Source of the DNA: Rhizobium sp. Q54
GTDB taxonomy: Bacteria > Pseudomonadota > Alphaproteobacteria > UBA828
Direction: 5' to 3'
Assembly: GCA_945892755.1 (NCBI GenBank)
Contig: CAMDDO010000012.1
Location: forward strand, 1-49,172
Length of the DNA stretch: 49,172 bases
In this document: positions 1 through 6,177 of the stretch, one piece after another
How the letters are laid out: every line of letters begins with the position of its first letter
How positions within the stretch are numbered: position 1 is the first letter of the stretch
Translations under genes and position numbers: made by a program
The notes under the pieces: model-generated
Seen by the model: only the letters and a program-made list of their open reading frames with translations
What the model was told of the DNA's origin: nothing
The model's database searches: none

Positions 1-2587
1 CGGATGAAAGCTCGTCGGCCACGTCGTCATTGGCATGGCGCTGGCCGGATTCGGCCGCGATCCCGTTCGGGTCGAGGATCATGATGACGCTGCCGTCGCC
101 GAGAATGGTATTGCCCGAGAACATCGTGATGTTCCTGAGGATCGGCGAAACCGGCTTGACCACGATTTCTTCGGTATCGAAGACGCGATCGACAATGATG
201 CCGAAATTGTATGCCCCAACCTGGGTGACCACGATGAAGGACTCGCTGGTCACGGTCGCATCGGCCGCCACCGCGACCTGCGTCTGGTCAAGATTGAGCA
301 CGTCGGCTCGGGTCGTGCCGACCACGGCCATGACCTTGGCGCTCAAATTGGCGGGGACACCCAGCTCATCGAGCGTCGATTTGAGATGCCGGGCGACCGC
401 ATCGAAATGCTTGGACTCAAGACCCTGATCGACCAGCCGCTCGTGCGCCGCCCGCATGTCGCTGCCGCGGTAGCGGTTCGGCCCGCCCAGCGCGGCCGTA
501 AAGAATGCGACTTGCTGCTTCTTGAGCCAATCGATCTTGGTATTCTCGAAGAACGGCTTGAGCATGTCGTCGGCGAGCACCTTGACGTAGAGCTTGTCGA
601 CCGCGGCCTTGACGGCCGCGCCGCCGCCGATCTGCTGATAGAGACTCTGCTCCGATGATTCGGCCATGGCGTTCTTGGGCTTGCCGCTCAGGCCAAGGGT
701 CTGGCCGAGCGAGGCAAGCGGCAGCAATCGGTTGCGCAAGCGCAACACCGGCGTGCCATTGATCACTTCGATCTTGTGCTCGGAGTCGGATTTGGTTCGG
801 ACCAGCTCGACCACGGAGATCTGCGGAATGGCGAATTTCTCGCCGCCTGCCTCGACGATCAGGGCTGAGACGATCGCCAGTGTCAGGGGAATCTTGATCG
901 TGAAAGTCGATCCCTTGCCAGCCGCGGTCGTCAGGTCGACGGTGCCGCCGATGCGCTCGATGTTGGTGCGCACCACGTCCATGCCGACGCCCCGGCCGGA
1001 CACCGCGGTGACCTGCTGCGCCGTCGAAAAGCCGGCGCGAAAAATGAACTGCAGAACTTGCTGGTCCGACATGTTCTCGGCTTCGGCTTCGCTCGCGAGC
1101 CCATTCTCGACCGCCTTGGCGCGCACGCGCTTGGTATCGATGCCGCGACCGTCGTCCGTAATCTGGATGATGATGTGGCCGCCCTCATGGAAGGCGTTGA
1201 GACGAATCTTGCCGGTCTCGGGCTTGCCGGCGGCCTTGCGCTGAGCCGGCGTCTCCAGGCCGTGATCGCCCGAATTGCGCACCATGTGGGTGAGCGGGTC
1301 CTTGATCAGCTCGAGCACCTGTCGATCGAGCTCGGTCTCCGCGCCGACCATCTCGAGGTCGATCTTTTTGTTGAGGTCATGCGCCAGCGAACGAACGATG
1401 CGCGGCAGTTTGGCCCACGCGTTGCCGATGGGCTGCATGCGCGTCTTCATCACGCCTTCCTGGAGGTCGCTCGTGATATGGCTGAGCCGCTGCAGCGGCG
1501 CCTTGAACTCGCTGTCCTCGTGCGAGCGCACCATCTGAAGCAGTTGATTGCGCGTCAACACCAACTCGCTCACCGTCGTCATCAGGTTTTCGAGCTGCTG
1601 CACGCTGACGCGGATCGACTGGTTCGCGATATTGGATTCGCCGCCTTTGTCGCCCGTGGCGTCGGTGGCGGCCTTGGGCGCGGTCTCGTCCGCCGCCGGA
1701 CTCGTCGGCGAAACACCCTCCGTCTCGGCGTCATCGTGACCTGTTGCGGTCGGCTCGAGCGCCTGGTCGGCGGCAACCGCGATTGCTTGCGCCTTGGTGC
1801 CGCCGATCGCTTCCAGAACCAGTTCGACCAGAGCCGGCGCGATATTGAGATCGCCGAGCGTGTTTTTCAGATGGTTCGTCAGCGGCGCCAACTGTGCCGC
1901 ACCGAGCTGGTCACCAACCAACAAGGGATGGCCGCCAGACGGCTCGGTGCTGGCCGGGTCTTGCGGACCGCCGAGAGCGATGGTCAGCGCGGCGCGCAGC
2001 TGCTGTTTCAACGTGCCAGCATCGCCACTGGCAAAATACGCGGAGATCGAAGCGTCTTTGAGGACCTTGGCAAAAAACAGTTCGACCGTCGCCTCGATCG
2101 CGATCGCGCCGCCGATCTGCTCGAACAGGCCGGAGACTTTGGCCGCAGGTATCGGAGCCGGGCTTGCCGGAGCCGGGCTCGCTGCTGCCGGGCTCGCTGC
2201 TGCCGCGACGCTTTCGCCCTTGGCGAGCGCGTTCAGTCGCGCGATCAGGTCGGTATCCTGACCGGCCGGTTCGGCCTCGGTCTTTTCGATGACCGCCAGA
2301 ATCTCTTTGATCTTGTCGATCGACACCAGAATCAGCGAGACCGCGTCCGAGGTAACCTGGAGCTGGCCGTCGCGGATCTTGCCGAGCACATTCTCCGCCG
2401 CGTGGGCTACCGATTCGAGGCGTGGCAGGCCGAGGAAGCCGCAGGTTCCCTTGACCGTGTGAACCAAGCGAAAAATACTTCCGATCAGCTTCGGATCGGG
2501 ATTTTGTTCGAGTTTGACCAGTTCCACGTCAAGCGTTGACAAGCTCTCGGCGCATTCGGTCAGAAATTCGCTCAGTAGATCGTCCAT
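1..2587 (-). CDS. cheA: CheA-type chemotaxis histidine kinase with two embedded truncated-haemoglobin domains (partial, C-terminus outside window)
   Basis: CheA autophosphorylates on its Hpt histidine and passes phosphate to CheY/CheB-type regulators, working with CheW and receptors. 862 codons are visible and the frame is still open at the window edge. Domains in order: P1/Hpt with phospho-acceptor His43 in LVHTVKG; an Ala/Pro linker; a group-I truncated globin at about 154-269 in the place normally held by P2; an acidic linker; P3 dimerisation from about 323; P4 kinase with N-box VRNSGDHG, DDGRGID and GVGMDVVR; and a CheW-like P5 from about 570. P5 is interrupted at 649-764 by a second truncated globin and then resumes with FGIIVDRVF and ILGDGSV. 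The ATG follows chpT on the same strand, so the two may be co-transcribed. Kinase identity is very secure. Haem binding and gas sensing are inferred from conserved residues. The residues after the usual P5 end (AAESGQRHANDD onwards) suggest a further C-terminal extension. Confidence 0.95.
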   Translation of the reverse strand, partial: MDDLLSEFLTECAESLSTLDVELVKLEQNPDPKLIGSIFRLVHTVKGTCGFLGLPRLESVAHAAENVLGKIRDGQLQVTSDAVSLILVSIDKIKEILAVIEKTEAEPAGQDTDLIARLNALAKGESVAAAASPAAASPAPASPAPIPAAKVSGLFEQIGGAIAIEATVELFFAKVLKDASISAYFASGDAGTLKQQLRAALTIALGGPQDPASTEPSGGHPLLVGDQLGAAQLAPLTNHLKNTLGDLNIAPALVELVLEAIGGTKAQAIAVAADQALEPTATGHDDAETEGVSPTSPAADETAPKAATDATGDKGGESNIANQSIRVSVQQLENLMTTVSELVLTRNQLLQMVRSHEDSEFKAPLQRLSHITSDLQEGVMKTRMQPIGNAWAKLPRIVRSLAHDLNKKIDLEMVGAETELDRQVLELIKDPLTHMVRNSGDHGLETPAQRKAAGKPETGKIRLNAFHEGGHIIIQITDDGRGIDTKRVRAKAVENGLASEAEAENMSDQQVLQFIFRAGFSTAQQVTAVSGRGVGMDVVRTNIERIGGTVDLTTAAGKGSTFTIKIPLTLAIVSALIVEAGGEKFAIPQISVVELVRTKSDSEHKIEVINGTPVLRLRNRLLPLASLGQTLGLSGKPKNAMAESSEQSLYQQIGGGAAVKAAVDKLYVKVLADDMLKPFFENTKIDWLKKQQVAFFTAALGGPNRYRGSDMRAAHERLVDQGLESKHFDAVARHLKSTLDELGVPANLSAKVMAVVGTTRADVLNLDQTQVAVAADATVTSESFIVVTQVGAYNFGIIVDRVFDTEEIVVKPVSPILRNITMFSGNTILGDGSVIMILDPNGIAAESGQRHANDDVADELSS
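296..643 (-). other. Globin-like domain 2 of CheA (residues ~649-764), canonical group-I truncated haemoglobin residues
   Basis: The segment starts LYQQIGGG and shows the full group-I trHb pattern: B10 Tyr667, PFF at 678-680 (CD1 Phe), LKKQQ with E11 Gln692, AALGGP, and proximal His715 in RAAHERL followed by HFDAVARHL. It sits inside the CheW-like P5 domain, between the strand ending LLPLASLGQTLGL and the strand FIVVTQVGAYNFG. The Tyr/Gln pair is the arrangement that stabilises bound oxygen in group-I trHbs, so haem and O2 binding are a reasonable inference. Confidence 0.88.
1781..2128 (-). other. Globin-like domain 1 of CheA (residues ~154-269), atypical distal pocket
   Basis: The segment starts LFEQIGG and runs about 116 residues, the usual size of a group-I truncated haemoglobin. 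It keeps the family's ALGGP turn and a His at residue 220. That His aligns without any gap to the proximal F8 His of globin domain 2 in the same protein. The B10 position is Phe172 instead of Tyr, and the E11 position is Leu197 instead of Gln, so the ligand pocket would be apolar. The codons for residues 172, 197 and 220 were checked on the minus strand. It is either a divergent haem sensor or a globin fold losing haem binding. Confidence 0.75.
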
Positions 2588-2738
2588 AGTATCCCCTCGT
2601 TGGCGCATGTCGCGGCGGGCCTAGCGCGGCCTGCCAGGCCGGCAAGCTCGAACACAAACCGGAAACAGACCTCCGGCCACGAGAGAATTGCTGGGGAGCG
2701 GTTAAATTGCCGTAAAGTAAACGCGCCGGTCAGACGAC

Positions 2739-2845
2739 CTGGTGATCCGATCCAGACGCTTGGGATCCAAGCGTCTGGTGAATCGGACCACCAGATCAAT
2801 GAGCTGGTGGTGCGATTCAGCTAACGGAAGGGCAGATCCGTTAGC
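2739..2845. repeat. Cluster of nested inverted repeats between chpT and cheA
   Basis: A perfect 12-bp inverted repeat (CCAGACGCTTGG at 2752-2763, its complement at 2767-2778, 3-nt loop) sits inside longer arms at 2739-2751 and 2782-2794. The outer right arm can instead pair with 2804-2817, with one mismatch. A separate 9-bp stem (GCTAACGGA at 2820-2828, complement at 2837-2845) lies just past the chpT stop. No T-run follows these stems on the minus strand, so classic intrinsic termination is unlikely. In a chpT-cheA transcript all of these fall in the cheA leader, so a role in attenuation or mRNA processing is possible. The rest of the gap (2588-2738) shows only a short GGCCTG/CAGGCC palindrome. 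Confidence 0.7.
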
Positions 2846-2865
2846 AGCGCAGCACTAGCGTTTGT

Positions 2866-3528
2866 TCAAGGCCGAGCGGCCTGGATTTCCAGTGTCGCCG
2901 GCTTGCCTGGCGGCAGCTCCACCGCCAAGCCGAGCGCGGCGGCGAGCCGCCCCGTGTAGTAGGAATAGGCGGTTCGGGGATCGAGGCCGGGCACCCCGGC
3001 CCCATCGGCCGAAGCACCGGCAATCAGGGCCTGTTGGGCCGCCGGCTCGAAGTTGAGCCGCTGGCCATTGGCGGTCACCACGATCGCGGGCGCCGCGAGG
3101 CTGCCCTTCAGGCGCACCGTCACGCCGCCGCCGCCAATCACCGAATGACCCGCTAGGTAGGCGAAGTTGAGCGCGAGCTTGAGCAGCGATGGCCCGGCTT
3201 CGCCGGCCTGGGGCGAGAGCGAGTCGTCCCAGCTGATCGTGACCTTGGTTTCCGCCAGGACCTTCTCGATCAGGCCGTGCGCCTCTTTCGAACCCAGGGT
3301 CTGGCCCCGCCCGATGGCCGCCCTGAAGAAGCTCAATCGGTTGATCGCCTTGGCCGCGCTCTCGACGATCATTGTGCGCGAGGTCGCGAGCATGTCGGGA
3401 TCGGCTTCGTCCTCCAAGCTTTCCGCGATCATATTGAGCGCGCTGAGTGGCCCCAACAGGTCGTGACAGAGCTTGGCACCCACCAGCGAGACCAGCCGAA
3501 TATCGTCGGATTGTGCGGCGGGTTTCAT
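2866..3528 (-). CDS. chpT: Histidine phosphotransferase ChpT
   Basis: In alphaproteobacteria ChpT relays phosphate from the hybrid kinase CckA to the response regulators CtrA and CpdR. The 220-residue protein has the expected size and the diagnostic N-terminal helix KLCHDLLGPLSAL, with His22 as phospho-acceptor. After the four-helix dimerisation region comes a degenerate HATPase-like half (about 90-215, with NFAYLAG and GVPGLDPRTAYSYYTGRLA) that lacks ATP-binding boxes, as is normal for ChpT. It lies upstream of cheA on the same strand with a 278-bp gap full of inverted repeats. Position next to a chemotaxis kinase suggests cell-cycle and motility control are genetically linked here, but that link is inferred. 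Confidence 0.9.
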   Translation of the reverse strand: MKPAAQSDDIRLVSLVGAKLCHDLLGPLSALNMIAESLEDEADPDMLATSRTMIVESAAKAINRLSFFRAAIGRGQTLGSKEAHGLIEKVLAETKVTISWDDSLSPQAGEAGPSLLKLALNFAYLAGHSVIGGGGVTVRLKGSLAAPAIVVTANGQRLNFEPAAQQALIAGASADGAGVPGLDPRTAYSYYTGRLAAALGLAVELPPGKPATLEIQAARP

Positions 3529-3710
3529 GCCAGCATCCTTAGAGCAATGAGGCCGCTACTTGCCGTTACTGCTATTATCAAGGCGATTCTCGCACTGCAA
3601 GCTTCAGACGGGCCGGAGCAGGCCGAAGCGGGCCATTTCAGCGTCGAACGTAGATCCGTCAACATCGGCTTCGTGGCTCACGCGCCAGCACAAAGGGAGG
3701 CCGCTGCACC

Positions 3711-3902
3711 ATGACACTTTCGCTTGCGCCTGGCGATTGGGTCCGCCTTCCAGAGGCGCCGGAATGGGGCGCGGGGCAGGTCCAGTCCGTGGTCGGTGAT
3801 CGTGTCACCGTCAATTTCGAGCATGCGGGGAAGCGTTTGGTCAACGCCGCGGTCGCAAATCTCGCCCGTAGTGCGGCACCGAGTGCGGAACAGAATCAAT
3901 GA
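3711..3902 (+). CDS. DUF3553 domain protein
   Basis: This 63-residue protein is almost entirely one small beta-rich domain with the pattern PGDWVRLPEAPEWGAGQVQS followed by VTVNFEHAGKRL, which matches the DUF3553 family. The fold resembles the small CarD/UvrD-tail-like barrels, but no function is established. It is transcribed away from chpT across a 182-bp gap (3529-3710) that must hold both promoters; no clear boxes were recognised there. The ATG is the only reasonable start. It stops 31 bp before the LysR gene on the same strand. Confidence 0.8.
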   Translation: MTLSLAPGDWVRLPEAPEWGAGQVQSVVGDRVTVNFEHAGKRLVNAAVANLARSAAPSAEQNQ

Positions 3903-3933
3903 GACGATCCCGCGCAAGGCAGAGTCCTCGATA

Positions 3934-4851
3934 ATGCTTCTCAAGCAGCTCTCTTACCTGATTGCCCTTGCGCGTGAGCGTCACTTCGGACGGGCGGCGG
4001 AGGCGTGCAAGGTCTCGCAACCGACGCTTTCGACCGCCATACGTGAGCTTGAATCCGAGCTCGGCGTGCCAATCGTCATGCGTGGTCGACGTTTCGAGAG
4101 ACTTACGCCCGAAGGCGAGCGCGTTCTGGCCTGGGCGGCGCGCATCCTTGCCGACCGCGATTCGCTGGTCCAGGATCTGAGCGACATGCGGGGCAGCCTG
4201 CACGGTCACCTTAGAATCAGCGTGGTGCCGACGGCCTTGCCGGTAATCGCACGACTGACCGCGCCGTTCAACGAACGGCATCCGCACGTTACCGTGACCG
4301 CGACGGTGGCGAGCTCAGTCAGCATCCAACGCGGCCTCGACAATTTCGAGCTCGATCTCGGCGTCACCTATCTCGACAACGAGCCCATTCGCCACGTTCG
4401 TTCGTTTCCGCTTTACCGTGAGCGCTATTGCCTGCTGGTTCCGCGGCGCGCGGCTGAAGCAAAGGAATTGCGCATTACCTGGCACGACGCCGCCAAGCAG
4501 GAGCTTTGTTTGCTCACGCCCGACATGCAGAACCGCCGCATCGTCGACGCGGCCTTTCGCGCCGCCGGCGCCGAACCCAATACCAGGGTCGAGACCAATT
4601 CAATCACGGGGCTGATCCTTCATGTTCAGGGCGGGCAATTGGCGAGCGTGGTGCCGCGGCACTTTCTGATGGCGCCCGGCCTGCCCGAGGGCGTCCGTGC
4701 GCTCGATCTTGTCGAACCGGAGCTCAGCCACCTGGTCGGTGTGGTGGTGGCCGATCGCGAACCATTGGCCCCGACCGCCAAGGCCATGCTCGGAATCGTC
4801 AAGGCGCTGTCCAAGCGCGATTTGTTCGCGCCCGACGATTCGGTGACATAG
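3934..4851 (+). CDS. LysR-family transcriptional regulator
   Basis: A 305-residue LysR regulator of normal length. Residues 1-60 form the winged HTH (LSYLIALARERHFGRAA, then VSQPTLSTAIRELESELG), followed by the linker helix and a periplasmic-binding-like effector domain with ISVVPTALPVIARLTAPF. I chose the ATG at 3934; the same frame is open further upstream, but the HTH begins directly after this ATG. The sequence recalls LysR regulators found beside formate dehydrogenase genes. Together with mobA immediately downstream (convergent), this hints at a molybdenum or formate connection, but no target operon is visible. The effector is unknown. Confidence 0.9.
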   Translation: MLLKQLSYLIALARERHFGRAAEACKVSQPTLSTAIRELESELGVPIVMRGRRFERLTPEGERVLAWAARILADRDSLVQDLSDMRGSLHGHLRISVVPTALPVIARLTAPFNERHPHVTVTATVASSVSIQRGLDNFELDLGVTYLDNEPIRHVRSFPLYRERYCLLVPRRAAEAKELRITWHDAAKQELCLLTPDMQNRRIVDAAFRAAGAEPNTRVETNSITGLILHVQGGQLASVVPRHFLMAPGLPEGVRALDLVEPELSHLVGVVVADREPLAPTAKAMLGIVKALSKRDLFAPDDSVT

Positions 4852-4916
4852 ATCCGCAGCACAATGCGCGGCCTGACACGGTTGATCACCCGTATTGGCG
4901 ATATCGCGGTCGCGAA

Positions 4917-5537
4917 TCATTCGCTGCCGGATTCGATCAGCCGCTGCGCCTCATCCAAATCCTCAGGGCTGTTCACGTTGAAGAACGGATCGACCGGGTC
5001 GGCCGTGAACTCGACGGTCGCCACCCGATAGCGCGCGGTCCAGGCGTCAACCTTGCGCACGCCCTCCTCGATGAGCGCGTGGCGCAGCGCGTCGGCCAGC
5101 GAGAGCGACCAAAGCGCCATGACCGGATGGGTTCGTCTATTCGATGCGGCGCAAGCAATCGGCGCGCCGTCGCGCTCAGCGGCGGCGCGGAGGCGTGCGA
5201 CTAGATCAAGCGGCACGAACGGCACATCGGTCGCGATGCTGACGAGCCAAATTGACGCCGGCACATTCGCCTTGGCCCAAAGCATTCCCGACAAGACCCC
5301 AGCAAGCGGCCCGGCCTGACCGTCCACGACGTCGGCTATGACTGGCAGGCCGAACGCCGAAAAGCGCGCCGGATCGCCATTGGCGTTCAGAACCACCGTC
5401 GCGACCTGCGGTCCGACGCGCTCGATGATACGGCTCAGCATGGGCCGCCCGGCGAGCGTCAGAAGACACTTGTCACCGCCACCCAAGCGCCGGGCTCGAC
5501 CGCCCGCCAGCAGCACGCCGACCGTCTCAGTCGGCAT
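4917..5537 (-). CDS. mobA: Molybdenum cofactor guanylyltransferase MobA
   Basis: MobA transfers GMP from GTP to Mo-molybdopterin, giving the guanine dinucleotide cofactor used by DMSO-reductase-family enzymes such as the one encoded at 13.6 kb. The N-terminal nucleotide-binding signature GVLLAGGRARRLGGGDK is intact, and the protein (206 aa) has family length. Further family features are the metal-binding region SIATDVPFVP and the C-terminal FFNVNSPEDLDEAQ. I chose the ATG at 5537 because the conserved fold begins a few residues later. It overlaps the 3' end of the upstream GIY-YIG gene by 11 bp, implying translational coupling. Confidence 0.92.
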   Translation of the reverse strand: MPTETVGVLLAGGRARRLGGGDKCLLTLAGRPMLSRIIERVGPQVATVVLNANGDPARFSAFGLPVIADVVDGQAGPLAGVLSGMLWAKANVPASIWLVSIATDVPFVPLDLVARLRAAAERDGAPIACAASNRRTHPVMALWSLSLADALRHALIEEGVRKVDAWTARYRVATVEFTADPVDPFFNVNSPEDLDEAQRLIESGSE

Positions 5538-6108
5538 CGGCAGTCTCGGACGGAACGAGCGCCATCGGCTCACGCCCGATCAAGCCTTCGATCAGCGCGC
5601 TGTCGAACGGATCGAGTAGAGCCAAATCGTTCTCGAAAACGACACGGTGGTCTAGTCCGGCGATCGGCGCGCCGATGCGGTTCTCGCACGTGGCACCACC
5701 CGATTTGAGCCGTTCGATCAGCGCCGCCTCGGCGAGCGACAAGAGGTCGGGCGTAAAATCGTCGTCGCAGGGCGCATAATGAAAGCGCGCGCGTTCTGCC
5801 TCGGCGCGCGCAAGCGCCAGGGTGTGCGAGAGACCGTTATAAGCGGCGAAGCGCGCCTCGCGTGTCGCGGTGAACCAGGCATCGCCCGCGGCATCGCGCA
5901 GTGGCTGCGCGAACGAAAGCAGCCGGGTCAAATGTTGCTCGACGCGTGACAGCAGATTCACGCTCTGCCCGGCATAGGCTATCACGCGCCCGCCCGCATA
6001 GTGTTTGAGCCTGAGATAGACCGCCGGCACCGCGAGCGCATCGAGCCCGTCCGCCTCGCTCGGGAACCGTCCGGCGCCGACCGGGCCATGCCAATGAAGT
6101 ACGATCAT
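5527..6108 (-). CDS. GIY-YIG nuclease-like protein
   Basis: A 193-residue protein with an apparent GIY-YIG core: VYLRLKH stands for the GIY strand, VIAYAGQS for the YIG strand, LLSRVEQH supplies the conserved Arg and His, and EAALIERL followed by ENRIG matches the metal-binding Glu and terminal Asn positions. A catalytic nuclease is therefore plausible, though the family assignment rests on motif reading only. About 15 residues precede the core (LHWHGPVGAGRF) and about 45 follow it. It overlaps mobA by 11 bp, so the two are probably co-expressed. A functional link between a nuclease and cofactor synthesis is not obvious. Confidence 0.65.
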   Translation of the reverse strand: MIVLHWHGPVGAGRFPSEADGLDALAVPAVYLRLKHYAGGRVIAYAGQSVNLLSRVEQHLTRLLSFAQPLRDAAGDAWFTATREARFAAYNGLSHTLALARAEAERARFHYAPCDDDFTPDLLSLAEAALIERLKSGGATCENRIGAPIAGLDHRVVFENDLALLDPFDSALIEGLIGREPMALVPSETADAD

Positions 6109-6124
6109 GGCGCGATGATATCAG

Positions 6125-6162
6125 AAATCCCTCCCTCCCCTATCGCAGGGAGGGAGGGATTT
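6125..6162. terminator. Strong hairpin terminator downstream of the orphan solute-binding protein
   Basis: A perfect 15-bp stem (AAATCCCTCCCTCCC and its complement) encloses an 8-nt loop. The stem ends in AAA/TTT, so either strand ends in a short T-run. It lies 16 bp past the stop of the minus-strand solute-binding protein and before the next minus-strand gene, as expected for an intrinsic terminator. Confidence 0.8.
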
Positions 6163-6177
6163 TCGAACGAGTGTCGA

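Noticed and set aside
1058-2539. A 493-codon open frame on the plus strand opposite cheA
   Set aside because: It is the GC-driven antisense shadow of cheA: it is rich in Arg, Asp and Leu, shows no known domain, and lies fully within a certain gene.
2600-2824. Short open frames in the chpT-cheA gap
   Set aside because: They run through the inverted-repeat cluster and have no domain or start signals.
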